DNA of 64,000 nt from Alsobacter sp046349155 (lineage in GTDB: Bacteria > Pseudomonadota > Alphaproteobacteria > Rhizobiales > Beijerinckiaceae): assembly GCA_046349155.1 (NCBI GenBank), contig JAXMCW010000001.1, positions 1,860,001 to 1,924,000 of the forward strand, given 5' to 3'. Position 1 is the first letter of the stretch. Each line of letters starts with the position of its first letter. The notes beneath the pieces were generated by a model. It saw nothing but the letters and a program-made list of their open reading frames with translations, was not told where the DNA came from and did not search any database. This document shows, in pieces, positions 8,966 to 17,094 of this stretch. The position numbers and the translations under genes are program-made.

Positions 8966-9376
8966 TCAGCCTGCCGGCGTCGCGGGATCAGGGATGACGC
9001 TCACATGGGCGGCGACCACCTTCCAGCCCCGGGGCGTGCGCCACCAGGTCTGGCTCTGGCGGCCGACCTTGCCGGGCGCGGTCGCGCGGCGGAAGAGGGT
9101 GTTGGCGGTCGCGAAATCCCGGCCATAGGTCGTGATGACGGTGCGCTCCAGCGTGCGGGCCAGGCCCGCCGGGGAGCGTCCCGCGCGGAAGGCGGCGATC
9201 TCGTCGTAGCCGTAGAGGTTCTCGCCCCCGCCATAGCGCAAGGTGTGCGGCGAGACCCAGAAGAGGTCGTCAAGCCTGTCGACGTCGTTCTCCACGAGCG
9301 CCGTCTCGTAGACGGCGAAGATGGCGGCGACCTCGGCGTGGACTTCGGGGATATTGACCTGATCGTCGGCGGACAC
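8966..9376 (-). CDS. atzH: AtzH/HpxZ-family protein (DUF3225, SnoaL-like fold)
   Basis: A 136-residue cystatin/SnoaL-like protein. Diagnostic stretches are FAVYETALVENDVD, GENLYGYDEIAAFRAGR and RTVITTYGRDFATANT, which I recognise from HpxZ (oxalurate catabolism) and AtzH (cyanuric acid catabolism). AtzH has been proposed to process 1,3-dicarboxyurea, the unstable product of AtzEG; HpxZ has no firm biochemical role. The frame extends 20 codons upstream, but the GTG start VSADDQVNIPEV has a good AGGAG site and fits the family length. It is the terminal minus-strand gene of the ureide block, separated from atzE by an oppositely oriented gene. The neighbourhood (AtzE, AtzG, AtzF, BiuH) favours the AtzH role. 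Confidence 0.85.
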   Translation of the reverse strand: MSADDQVNIPEVHAEVAAIFAVYETALVENDVDRLDDLFWVSPHTLRYGGGENLYGYDEIAAFRAGRSPAGLARTLERTVITTYGRDFATANTLFRRATAPGKVGRQSQTWWRTPRGWKVVAAHVSVIPDPATPAG

Positions 9377-9495
9377 GCTGTGCTCCTGGGGCTCTGGCGG
9401 GCGAGGCAGGGGACAGCAAGCGGCGTGCCGCGGCAAGATCGCCGCTGGCTTGCGCGTTGCATGGGCGCGGGCGCAAGGGAAGGGGAGGCGTCGCG
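9377..9495. promoter_or_regulatory. Divergent promoter region between atzH and the cyclo-ligase-like gene
   Basis: The two flanking genes are transcribed away from each other across 119 bp, so two promoters are expected here. The plus side ends in a strong AGGGGAGG ribosome site, the minus side in AGGAG. I see no clear operator palindrome. Confidence 0.4.
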
Positions 9496-10266
9496 ATGGG
9501 GACGGGACACGAGGGCCGCTGGACGGGGCGCCACGCTGAGAAGGACCGGCTCCGCAAGGCCGTGTGGGACGACCTGGTCGCCAAAGACCTCAACATCGGG
9601 CCGGTTCATGACCGCATCCCCAACTTCGTCGGCGCCGACCGCGCGGCGTGGCGATTGGCGCAGATGCCTGCCTGGAAGGCAGCGCGCATCGTGAAGTGCA
9701 ATCCGGACCCGCCCCAGATCCCCGTCCGCCTGCGCGCGCTCCATGAGGGCAAGCTCGTCTATACGCCCGTGCCGGAGCTGGTGCAGGACTTCCCGTTCCT
9801 GCTGCTCGACCCGGCGAAGCTGTCCGCCAAGGGCGTCGGCTTCGAACTGGCCGCCACGTCCGACGGGTCGATGCTCTACGGCGAGCGCGTGAACTTCGAG
9901 GAGATGGAGCGGATCGACATCTGCGTCGTCGGCTGCGTGGCCGTGACGCGCAAGGGCGGCCGCACGGGCAAGGGCGCGGGCTTCGCGGACCTCGAACTCG
10001 GCATCTTCCGCGAGGTCGGCGTCGTGACGGACGCCACGCCGATCTGCACCACGGTGCACGCGGCCCAGGTCGTGCCCGACGATGCGGTGGTGATGCAGGG
10101 CCATGATTCCCCGCTGGACTGGATCGCCACGGATGGCGAGCTCATCCGCACGCACACGCCCTATCCCCAGCCTCGCGGCGTGGCCTGGGAGGCGGTCCAG
10201 CCCGACCAGTTCGAGACGATCCCCTTCCTGCGCAGGATCCAGGAGCGCTACCGGCGGGCGGGCTGA
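9496..10266 (+). CDS. 5-formyltetrahydrofolate cyclo-ligase family protein
   Basis: A 256-residue MTHFS-fold protein. The ATP/phosphate-binding motif GKGAGFADLE is intact near residue 155, and VKCNPDPPQIPVR and HDSPLDWI are typical of the longer family branch (MTHFSD-like or ycl-type) rather than the short ~190-residue housekeeping enzyme. The family reaction is ATP-dependent conversion of 5-formyl-THF to 5,10-methenyl-THF in the cytoplasm. The start is an ATG with AGGGGAGG upstream. The gene sits on the plus strand between atzE and atzH, which are on the minus strand. A formyl-folate activity beside a formamidase and a ureide pathway is suggestive, but the exact substrate is uncertain. Confidence 0.82.
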   Translation: MGTGHEGRWTGRHAEKDRLRKAVWDDLVAKDLNIGPVHDRIPNFVGADRAAWRLAQMPAWKAARIVKCNPDPPQIPVRLRALHEGKLVYTPVPELVQDFPFLLLDPAKLSAKGVGFELAATSDGSMLYGERVNFEEMERIDICVVGCVAVTRKGGRTGKGAGFADLELGIFREVGVVTDATPICTTVHAAQVVPDDAVVMQGHDSPLDWIATDGELIRTHTPYPQPRGVAWEAVQPDQFETIPFLRRIQERYRRAG

Positions 10267-10302
10267 GGGCGAGGCCCTTCCCGCGCCCCGAAGAGACGCG
10301 CC

Positions 10303-11697
10303 TCAACCCGCCACGGGCGCGCGGCAGACGCCGGCCTTGGCCAGGACCTGCGCGGCACGCAGGGCGAGGTCCTCGCGCCAGGGCGGCGCGACGACCTGGA
10401 CGGCGATGGGCAGGCGCTCCCCGGCCGTCCAGACGGGCGCCGCGACGACCGGCAGGCCGATGAAGGAGATCGGCTGCGTAAACAGGCCGAGATTGGGCCG
10501 CACCGGCATCTCGGTCCCTCCCAGCGCCATGGTCTTCTGCCCGATGCGGGGCGCGCGGCAAGGGGTCGCCGGGGCGAGGATGAGGTCCACCTCCTCGAAC
10601 AGGCGCAGCACTCGCTCGCGATACCAGCGGCGGAACTTCTGCGCCTGGGCGACCCAGGCAGCCGGCGCCATCGCGCCGGCGATGAGGCGGTCGCGCACGT
10701 CGGGGTCGAAGTCGCCGGGGCGGCTCTGCAGCCGCCGGAGGTGCAGCGCGGCGCCTTCGCTGGTCGTGATCACGTAGGCGGCGGCGCGGGCCCGCGCGGC
10801 CTCGGGGATCTCGACGGTGCGGCTCGCGCCCAGCGCGCGGGCGACCTCCCCGACCGCGGCGAAGGCCTCGGGCAGGGCGCCCTGGGCGAAGTAGCCGCCG
10901 GCCACGGCGACGCGCAGGCCGCCGACGCCTTCGTCCAGCGAGGGCGTGGCGGGCTCCACCGGCCCGTTCCGGCAGGCGGGATCGCCGGGGTCGGCTCCCT
11001 GCATGGCGTCGTAGGACAGGGCGAGGTCGCGGGGCGAGCGGGCCAGCGGGCCGAGATGGTCGAGGCTCGCCACGAACGGGAAGGTGCGGGCGCGCGACAG
11101 GCGGCCATAGGTGGGCTTGATGCCGAAGAGGCCGCAGAGCGAGGATGGCACGCGGATTGAGCCGTTCGTGTCCGAGCCCAACGCGATCGGCACGAAGCCC
11201 GCCGCGACCGCGGTCCCCGACCCGCCAGAGGAGCCGCCGGACATATGGGCGGGATCATGCGGGTTGCGCGAGGGCCCGTGGTGGGCGTTCTCGCCGGTGA
11301 AGTCGTAGGCGTACTCGCCCATGTTGAGCGCGCCGAGGCAGACCGCGCCGGCCGCCTCCAGGCGCTCGACCAGCGTGGCATCTTGCGCGGCGGGCGGGTT
11401 CTCTTCGTTGATCCTGGAGCCGGCGAGCGTGACGACGCCCGCGAGGTCGAAGAGGTTCTTCACGGCGAAAGGCACGCCGGCCAGGGGCCCGAGGGGCCGG
11501 CCGGCCGCGCGGTCCGCGTCGACGGCGGCGGCTTTTGCGAGGGCGCGCTCGGCGGTGACGGCGGTGAAGGCTCCCAGCGCCGGATCGAGCGCGGCGATGC
11601 GGTCGAGATGGGCGCGCGCCACGGCGACGGCCGATGTCTCGCCGGAGGCGACGGCGGCGGCGATGGCTGCGGCGTCCGCGCGGACGGGATCGATCAT
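10303..11697 (-). CDS. atzE: Amidase-signature hydrolase, AtzE type
   Basis: A 464-residue amidase. The Ser-cisSer-Lys triad is present as Lys80 (GVPFAVKNLFD), Ser156 (SGGSSGGSG) and Ser180 (SDTNGSIRVP). The family is the AtzE/HpxY branch, in which AtzE with its small partner AtzG deaminates 1-carboxybiuret to 1,3-dicarboxyurea in the cyanuric acid pathway. Assignment to AtzE rests on sequence style and on the immediately adjacent atzG-like gene, on the AtzH homologue beyond it, and on the ring-opening enzyme upstream in the same block. The frame opens 7 codons earlier, overlapping atzG, but GAGGG precedes the ATG chosen here. It could alternatively be HpxY, acting on an oxalurate-like compound. 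Confidence 0.85.
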   Translation of the reverse strand: MIDPVRADAAAIAAAVASGETSAVAVARAHLDRIAALDPALGAFTAVTAERALAKAAAVDADRAAGRPLGPLAGVPFAVKNLFDLAGVVTLAGSRINEENPPAAQDATLVERLEAAGAVCLGALNMGEYAYDFTGENAHHGPSRNPHDPAHMSGGSSGGSGTAVAAGFVPIALGSDTNGSIRVPSSLCGLFGIKPTYGRLSRARTFPFVASLDHLGPLARSPRDLALSYDAMQGADPGDPACRNGPVEPATPSLDEGVGGLRVAVAGGYFAQGALPEAFAAVGEVARALGASRTVEIPEAARARAAAYVITTSEGAALHLRRLQSRPGDFDPDVRDRLIAGAMAPAAWVAQAQKFRRWYRERVLRLFEEVDLILAPATPCRAPRIGQKTMALGGTEMPVRPNLGLFTQPISFIGLPVVAAPVWTAGERLPIAVQVVAPPWREDLALRAAQVLAKAGVCRAPVAG

Positions 11698-11707
11698 GCG
11701 CCCGCCC

Positions 11708-11899
11708 TCACGGCTCATAGACCGGCGCCGGCTCCTCCCGCTCGTCGAGCGGGAAGGAGAGGACCAGGCTCGCCATGCGCAAGGTCACCTGCAGGTTCAG
11801 GAGGATGCCGGGCCTGAAGGCCGGGTCGGCGGCGATGCCGAGGACGGGCAGCGCCGCGTCCATCCAGGCCTCGAGATCGGGGGCGGGTTGTTCAGTCAT
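11708..11899 (-). CDS. atzG: AtzG/HpxX-type small subunit (DUF4089)
   Basis: A 63-residue protein reading ILLNLQVTLRMASLVLSFPLDE. This matches the short helical AtzG/HpxX subunits that clamp onto AtzE-type amidases and form a heterotetramer resembling GatCA. It sits directly upstream of the amidase gene with an 11-bp gap, as in the Pseudomonas ADP atzG-atzE and Klebsiella hpxX-hpxY arrangements. The start ATG is followed by TEQPAPDLEAW; an alternative ATG two codons upstream is possible. Its presence is strong evidence that the neighbour is AtzE/HpxY-like rather than a generic amidase. Confidence 0.85.
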   Translation of the reverse strand: MTEQPAPDLEAWMDAALPVLGIAADPAFRPGILLNLQVTLRMASLVLSFPLDEREEPAPVYEP

Positions 11900-11914
11900 G
11901 GGCATGGACCCCGG

Positions 11915-11965
11915 TCCCGGCCGGACCGCCGGATTGCATCGCTGCGCTCGCAGGGACGGGTGTGT
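11915..11965. repeat. Half-copy of dispersed GGATTGC(A/T)TCG palindromic repeat
   Basis: Between the AtzG start and the cysteine hydrolase stop there is a stretch with GGATTGCATCGCTGCGCTCGC. It resembles the right arm of the larger palindromes seen downstream of the LysM and CoxL-like genes. It has no partner arm here, so it is a degenerate or half element. Confidence 0.45.
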
Positions 11966-11970
11966 CGACC

Positions 11971-12639
11971 TCAGCCATCCACGGCCTCCTTGAGCGTGGC
12001 CAGCGGGGTCGTCCAGCCGACGATGGCGCCCTGGGCCGCAACCATGGCGAGGGTGGCGGCCTTGAACTCGGGGAAGTAGCTCTCGGTGGCGTCCTCGACC
12101 AGCAGGCACTCGTAGCCGCGGTCGTTCGCCTCGCGCATCGTGGTCTGCACGCAGACCTCGGTGGTCACGCCGGCGACGACGAGGTGGGTGACGCCGTGGC
12201 GCTCGAGGATCGGCCCGAGGTCGGTCGCGTAGAACGCGCCCTTGCCGGGCTTGTCGATCACGATCTCGCCGTCGACGGGCGCAAGGCTGTCGATGATCTG
12301 GTTGCCGGGCTCGCCGCGGACGAGGAGCCGTCCCATGGGCCCGGGATCGCCGATGCGCTGGGGCGCGTCGCCGCGCAGCCTCTTGGCGGGCGGGCAGTCC
12401 GAGAGGTCCGGCAGATGCGCTTCCCGCGTGTGGATCACCAGCCAGCCATTTCTTCGGAACAGGTCGATGAGGCCGGCCACGGTCGGCACGATGGCCTCCA
12501 GCCGCGACACGTCGTTGCCGAGCGCCGCGCCGAAGCCGCCGGGCTCGATGAAGTCGCGCTGCATGTCGATGACGATGAGCGCCGTCCTGCCGGGCACGAG
12601 CGGGTAGGGATAGGGGGTGGCCGGGACGCTGATCACCAT
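11971..12639 (-). CDS. Isochorismatase-fold cysteine hydrolase, substrate uncertain
   Basis: A 222-residue hydrolase with the family catalytic triad: Asp25 (VIDMQRDF), Lys130 (IDKPGKGAF) and Cys163 (GVTTEVCVQTT). It is a paralogue of the BiuH-like gene in the same operon. Gln203 occupies the position equivalent to the glutamine that contacts substrate in biuret hydrolase, but the flanking sequence is different (ESYFPEFKAATLAM). Family members act on biuret, triuret, ureidoacrylate, N-carbamoylsarcosine and other amides. Triuret hydrolase (TrtA), which would feed carboxybiuret and then biuret into this pathway, is one attractive possibility but is only inference. The ATG (complement of 12637-12639) follows the ABC ATPase stop by one base, so it is tightly coupled. 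Confidence 0.8.
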   Translation of the reverse strand: MVISVPATPYPYPLVPGRTALIVIDMQRDFIEPGGFGAALGNDVSRLEAIVPTVAGLIDLFRRNGWLVIHTREAHLPDLSDCPPAKRLRGDAPQRIGDPGPMGRLLVRGEPGNQIIDSLAPVDGEIVIDKPGKGAFYATDLGPILERHGVTHLVVAGVTTEVCVQTTMREANDRGYECLLVEDATESYFPEFKAATLAMVAAQGAIVGWTTPLATLKEAVDG

Positions 12640-12640
12640 G

Positions 12641-14182
12641 TCAATGCCCCGCCATGTAGTGGCCGATCGTGGTGCGGTCGGTCTCGGCCGCCGGCGCCAC
12701 ATAGGTAGTGGTGCCGCCCGACATCACCGCCACGCGGTCGGACAGCTCCAGGATCTCGTCGAGGTCCTCCGAGACGAGCAGCACGGCGGCCCCGCGGTTC
12801 CGTTGCTCCATGATCTGGGCGCGGATCTCCGCCACCGAGGCGAAGTCGAGGCCGAAGCAGGGGTTCGCCACGACCAGCACGTCGACGTCGCCGGACAGCT
12901 CGCGGGCGAGCACGGCGCGCTGCACGTTGCCGCCTGAGAGATTGGCGATGGGCGTCTCCGTGGAGGGCGTCTTGATGCGGTAGCGGGCGATGAGGTCGCG
13001 CGCCTTCTCGCGCATCGGGCCCGGCTTCAGCCACCAGCCGAGGCTGGCGATCGGCGGCTTGTCGAAGGAGCGGAAGGCGAGGTTCTCGGCGACCGACATG
13101 ATCGGCACCGTCGCGTTCTTCAGGGGCTCCTCGGGCAGGCCGAAGACCTTGAAGCGGTCCATGTATTGCCGCGTCGGCTCGAAAGGCTGGTCGTGCACGA
13201 AGATGCGGCCGCTCGTCGGCTCGCGCTGGCCGGAGATCACCTCGACGAGCTCGGACTGGCCATTGCCGGAGACGCCTGCGATGCCGACGATCTCGCCGGA
13301 GTGGATCTTGAGGTTGACGGATTCGATGGCGGGCAGGCCCTCGTCATCCTGCGCGAAGAGGCCGGCGAGCTCGAGCACGACCGGCTTCTGGCCCTGCACC
13401 TTGCGCTCGGCGCGGGCGCGGATGGCGGTGTCGCCGATCATCATGCCGGCCATCTGGTCGGTGGTGAGGTCCTTGACGCTTCCCGCGCCCGCCTGCCGTC
13501 CGCGGCGCAGCACCGTGACGTCGTCGGCGAAGGCCGTCACCTCGCGGAACTTGTGGGTGATCATCAGCACGGTGATCTCGCCGCGCGAGGTCATGCCGCG
13601 CACGAGGCCGAGCATCTCGTCCGCCTCGCCAGGCGTGAGCACGGAGGTCGGCTCGTCGAGGATGAGGAACTTCTGGTCGAGGTAGAGCTGCTTGAGGATC
13701 TCCAGCTTCTGCTTCTCGCCCGCGGCCAGCGCATGGACAGGCACGTCGAGCGGCACGCGGAACGGCATCGTGTCGAGGAACTGAGAGAGCCGCTTCTTCT
13801 CGGCGGTCCAGTCGATCACGGCGGGCACGTCGAGGCGCGAGATGACGAGGTTCTCGGCTCCGGTCAGGGAGGGCACCAGCGTGAAGTGCTGGTAGACCAT
13901 GCCGATGCCGGCGGCGCGGGCCTCGCGGGGGTTGCGAACCTGTATCTCGCGGCCATTGACCAGCACCTGGCCGCCATCGGGCTGGTAGAAGCCCATGATG
14001 CACTTCACCAGCGTCGACTTGCCCGCGCCGTTCTCCCCGAGCAGGGCGTGGAAGCTGCCGGCGGGCACCTTGATCGAGACGTCGTCGAGGGCGACGAGAG
14101 GGCCGAAGATCTTGCGGATGCCGATCGTCTCCAGGCCGATCGCGCGCAGGGGAGCGGGGGTGATGTCTGCTGCGGCGCTCAT
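12641..14182 (-). CDS. BMP-type ABC importer ATPase (tandem ABC domains)
   Basis: A 513-residue duplicated ATPase of the nucleoside/ribose-type importers. The first domain has Walker A GENGAGKST and Walker B FLILDEPTSVL with an imperfect signature (AAGEKQKLEIL). The second domain has a degenerate Walker A region (GVSGNGQSE) and a canonical signature, LSGGNVQRAVLAREL. This asymmetry is normal for the family. Its ATG overlaps the stop of the ring-opening hydrolase gene as ATGA. The two permeases and the binding protein lie 3-6 kb upstream in the same minus-strand operon. The location, wedged between catabolic enzymes, argues that the importer delivers the substrate of those enzymes. Confidence 0.93.
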   Translation of the reverse strand: MSAAADITPAPLRAIGLETIGIRKIFGPLVALDDVSIKVPAGSFHALLGENGAGKSTLVKCIMGFYQPDGGQVLVNGREIQVRNPREARAAGIGMVYQHFTLVPSLTGAENLVISRLDVPAVIDWTAEKKRLSQFLDTMPFRVPLDVPVHALAAGEKQKLEILKQLYLDQKFLILDEPTSVLTPGEADEMLGLVRGMTSRGEITVLMITHKFREVTAFADDVTVLRRGRQAGAGSVKDLTTDQMAGMMIGDTAIRARAERKVQGQKPVVLELAGLFAQDDEGLPAIESVNLKIHSGEIVGIAGVSGNGQSELVEVISGQREPTSGRIFVHDQPFEPTRQYMDRFKVFGLPEEPLKNATVPIMSVAENLAFRSFDKPPIASLGWWLKPGPMREKARDLIARYRIKTPSTETPIANLSGGNVQRAVLARELSGDVDVLVVANPCFGLDFASVAEIRAQIMEQRNRGAAVLLVSEDLDEILELSDRVAVMSGGTTTYVAPAAETDRTTIGHYMAGH

Positions 14183-15327
14183 GGGTGTGGTCCTTCCTGC
14201 GGGGAATGGCCGGGCGGGCGCGCTCCCCTGTCGACGATGACGGCGACGGGCCCGCCGCCGTCCGGCCCCTGGTGCTCGCCGCCGCCCGAGACGTAGATCT
14301 CGGCGTGGCCGACGAGACCCGCCAGCACGCCGGCGACGAAGCCGCGGGCATGGCGGGTGGCGGAGATGTCGCTGTCGTCCAGCATGGTGTGGCGGCGGCC
14401 GCGCAGCAGGCCGGTCGAGCCCGGCTCGGCCTTCGCGAGAAGGGCCGCGAGGCGGACCTGCTCGGACGCCGTGAGCTGCCGCGAGGCCTCGAGGCCGAGG
14501 CGGCGCAGCGCGTCGCGGACCGGTTCGACGTCGATCGCGTCGGCCATCACGGCGTGGTCGATGGCGAGCGGCCCGGCCCAGCCCTCGGCCATGCCGAGCA
14601 CGACGATCTCGTGGTCTTCAAGCTCCACGCCGGCCGAGGTGGAGGCCTTCTCGGACCAGACCGAGACGTCGCGGCCGATGATCGCGTCGAAATCGAGGTC
14701 CGGCCGGCATTCGCCGAGCGCCAGCGCGACGCCCAGCGCGGAGGCGCCGCGGGACAGGCCCATCGACTTCAGCGTGTCGCGGGTCGCCGTGGCCCCGCCC
14801 CGCGCTTGCGCCTCCGCGATGCGGGCGGCGGTGAGGAGCGGGCACTTGATCTGCACGAAGTGGACGTCCGCCGGGCTCCCGATGCCGGCGTCCCGCATCG
14901 CCGCGAGGACGCCCTCGGCGACGAGCCTCACCTGCGCGGCGCGGCCCAGGTGTTCCGGCGGGAGGGGAGCCGTGCGTGCGCGGCCGACGGCGAGGGCACC
15001 CCCCGCGGAGGGCTGCGACGCCGCGCGCACCTCGAAGACGGCGAAGTGCGGCGAAAGGCCTCCCTCGGTCCCGCCCGACATCACCAGGCAGACGGCGTCG
15101 GCCACGTCCGGCGCGTGCCGGGCCAGCCAGCGCTGCAGGCTCGCGGTGGCGAAGCCGCGCGAAAAGTCGTTCACGCAGCCATTGCCTTCGGTCTTGCCGA
15201 TCACGGCGACGATCCCGCGGGGATCGAGCGCGCCGCTCGCCACGGCCTCCTCCAGCCCCGAGACATCGTCCGGCGAGGCGGCGGGGATGCGGTGCAGGCG
15301 GGTTTCGCGGGCGCGCTCGTGGGACAT
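14179..15327 (-). CDS. Cyanuric acid amidohydrolase / barbiturase family ring-opening hydrolase
   Basis: A 382-residue member of the small cyanuric acid hydrolase/barbiturase fold, built from three related units that each contribute a Lys-Ser pair. Visible marks are GKTEGNGCVNDFSR (Lys45), VMSGGTEGGLSPH (Ser84), SRGASALGVALALGE in the second unit, and SGGGEHQGPDGGGPVAVIV in the third. Cyanuric acid hydrolase opens cyanurate to 1-carboxybiuret; barbiturase opens barbiturate to ureidomalonate. Sequence alone does not separate them for me. The neighbours BiuH, AtzE, AtzG, AtzH and AtzF form the cyanurate route, so I favour cyanuric acid. The gene is 18 bp downstream of the biuret hydrolase and overlaps the ATPase gene by 4 bp. 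Confidence 0.88.
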   Translation of the reverse strand: MSHERARETRLHRIPAASPDDVSGLEEAVASGALDPRGIVAVIGKTEGNGCVNDFSRGFATASLQRWLARHAPDVADAVCLVMSGGTEGGLSPHFAVFEVRAASQPSAGGALAVGRARTAPLPPEHLGRAAQVRLVAEGVLAAMRDAGIGSPADVHFVQIKCPLLTAARIAEAQARGGATATRDTLKSMGLSRGASALGVALALGECRPDLDFDAIIGRDVSVWSEKASTSAGVELEDHEIVVLGMAEGWAGPLAIDHAVMADAIDVEPVRDALRRLGLEASRQLTASEQVRLAALLAKAEPGSTGLLRGRRHTMLDDSDISATRHARGFVAGVLAGLVGHAEIYVSGGGEHQGPDGGGPVAVIVDRGARPPGHSPQEGPHP

Positions 15328-15345
15328 GAGGTCAGCCGAGCCTGC

Positions 15346-16044
15346 TCATGCCGCGACGCCGTCCGCGATGGGCAGGGAGGCGAGCAGCGCATCGCTGTCG
15401 GCCACCGCGCCGAAGACGCCGCCCTGCATCTTGACCATCTTGATGGCCGCGAGGTGGTTGCCGTAGTCGGTCGCCCCGCAGCAATCCTCCAGCAGAAGGC
15501 ACTCGAAGCCGCGGTCATTGGCCTCGCGCATCGTGGTGTGGACGCAGACGTCCGTCGTGATGCCCGTCAGCACGATGTTGGCGATCCCGCGCTGGCGCAG
15601 GATCAGCTCCAGGTCGGTGGCGCAGAAGGAGCCCTTTCCGGGCTTGTCGATCACGATCTCGCCGGTCAAGGGCGCGAGCTCGGGGATGATTTCCCAGCCC
15701 GGTTCGCCGCGCACCAGGATCTTGCCGCAGGGGCCGGGATCGCCGATCCCCGCGCCGATGCGCTGGGAGCGCCAGCGCTTGTTGGGGGGCAGGTCCGACA
15801 GGTCGGGCCGGTGGCCCTCGCGGGTGTGGATGATCGTGTAGCCCTTGTCGCGCATGGAGGCGAGCACGCGGCCTATGGGCTCGATGGGCGCGCGCGTGAG
15901 CGAGAGGTCGTAGCCCATCGCGTCGACATAGCCGCCCCGGCCGCAGAAGTCGGTCTGCATGTCGATGACGATCAGGGCGGTGTTTTCGGGACGGAGCTTG
16001 CCGTCCCAGGGCCAGGGATAGGGATCTGCCGCGACTCGCGTCAT
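15346..16044 (-). CDS. biuH: Biuret amidohydrolase (BiuH-type cysteine hydrolase)
   Basis: A 232-residue isochorismatase-fold enzyme that would hydrolyse biuret to allophanate and ammonia. Asp28, Lys134 and Cys167 form the triad, and Gln207 is also present. These positions are offset by exactly 8 from Asp36, Lys142, Cys175 and Gln215 of the Rhizobium leguminosarum BiuH as I remember it, with matching surroundings (IDMQTDFCGRGGYV, RIGAGIGDPGPCG, DCCGATDYGNHLAA). That makes this the most specific functional call in the block. It starts one base before the formamidase stop on the same strand. Biuret arises by spontaneous decarboxylation of the 1-carboxybiuret made by the adjacent ring-opening enzyme. 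Confidence 0.9.
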   Translation of the reverse strand: MTRVAADPYPWPWDGKLRPENTALIVIDMQTDFCGRGGYVDAMGYDLSLTRAPIEPIGRVLASMRDKGYTIIHTREGHRPDLSDLPPNKRWRSQRIGAGIGDPGPCGKILVRGEPGWEIIPELAPLTGEIVIDKPGKGSFCATDLELILRQRGIANIVLTGITTDVCVHTTMREANDRGFECLLLEDCCGATDYGNHLAAIKMVKMQGGVFGAVADSDALLASLPIADGVAA

Positions 16045-16045
16045 G

Positions 16046-17062
16046 TCACTCCGCCGCCTCCGAGAGCTTTTCGCCGTAGCGGCGCGTCGGCGCGGGGAAG
16101 CCGCAGGACGTGCCGTCGGTGACCTTCACCTCGTCCTCCCAGGGCAGCCGGTAGCGGCCGGCGACCATATCCTGCATGTAGGTGTAGGGGCAGTCCTGCG
16201 CGCCGCCCTTCACGGCGGTGAAGGCGCGGTGGCCGAACTGGTAGATGTTGTTCTCCACGCCCCATTCGCGGCGCGCCTCGCGCACCAGGTCGGGCCGCAC
16301 CTCGGCGGTGATGATCTCGTTCGGCCGCCCGGTGACGCCATGGGCCATGATCGTGCCGTCGAAATTGACGATCATGCCCTCGCCCATGCTGTCGAACGTG
16401 CCGTCCGACCCGCACATGCAGACGTTCGCCGTCACCATGAGGTTGCAGAAGCTGTTGGACTGGTTGGTAAAGCGCCAGGCCTCGCGGATCGGGGCCGTGT
16501 AGCCGGCGGTGCGGATCATGATCTCCGCGCCCTTGTAGGCGCATTCGCGCGCCATCTCGGGGAACATGCCGTCGTGGCAGATGATCAGGGCGAGCTTGCA
16601 GCCCTTCGGGCCGTCGATCACGGGGATGCCGAGGTCGCCGGGCTCCCAGGGCTCGACGGGCACCCAGGGGTGCAGCTTGCGGTAGTAGAGCTTGATCTCG
16701 CCCTGATCGTCGATGACGATCCCCGAATTATAGGGGTAGCCGCCGGGGTTGAACTCCATGATGGAGAAGCAGCCCCAGATCCGGTTGTCGACGCAGGCCT
16801 TCCGGAAGGCGGCCACCTCGGGCCCGTCGAGCCGGCACATGATGGCGGGATTGGTGTCCATCGACAGCCCGTGCAGGGCATATTCGGGGAACACGACCAA
16901 ATCCATGCCGGGCATGTTGCGCCGGGCCTTGCCGACCATGGAGACGATCGTCCCGGTCTGGGCGGCGAGGTCGTCGGGCGTGACGACGACCGGCAATTGC
17001 AGCTGCACCAGGCCGATCACCACGCCGTTCGGCGTCTTGTTCAGTCCTCCAAGTCCGCTCAT
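16046..17062 (-). CDS. amiF: Formamidase (nitrilase superfamily)
   Basis: A 338-residue nitrilase-fold amidase closely resembling AmiF, which hydrolyses formamide to formate and ammonia. The Glu-Lys-Cys triad reads Glu60 (FPEYALHGLS), Lys129 (YYRKLHPW) and Cys162 (ALIICHDGMFPEM). The long stretches MEFNPGG, GTFDSMGEGM and KVTDGTSCGFPAP are characteristic of the AmiF/aliphatic amidase group. The start MSGLGGLNK is the family N-terminus; the upstream open frame is antisense noise. It lies 32 bp downstream of a permease gene and immediately upstream of biuH. A formamide-producing step is not part of the classical cyanurate pathway, which makes its inclusion notable. Confidence 0.9.
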   Translation of the reverse strand: MSGLGGLNKTPNGVVIGLVQLQLPVVVTPDDLAAQTGTIVSMVGKARRNMPGMDLVVFPEYALHGLSMDTNPAIMCRLDGPEVAAFRKACVDNRIWGCFSIMEFNPGGYPYNSGIVIDDQGEIKLYYRKLHPWVPVEPWEPGDLGIPVIDGPKGCKLALIICHDGMFPEMARECAYKGAEIMIRTAGYTAPIREAWRFTNQSNSFCNLMVTANVCMCGSDGTFDSMGEGMIVNFDGTIMAHGVTGRPNEIITAEVRPDLVREARREWGVENNIYQFGHRAFTAVKGGAQDCPYTYMQDMVAGRYRLPWEDEVKVTDGTSCGFPAPTRRYGEKLSEAAE

Positions 17063-17094
17063 GCGCTCAGTCCGCTCATGCGTTGGCTCCGGCA

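Noticed and set aside
8966..11899. Reading the AtzE/AtzG/AtzH genes as an HpxXYZ oxalurate (purine) pathway
   Set aside because: Considered seriously, since the families overlap. No allantoin or urate genes are present, while BiuH, the cyanurate/barbiturate hydrolase and AtzF are, so the triazine/biuret reading is preferred.
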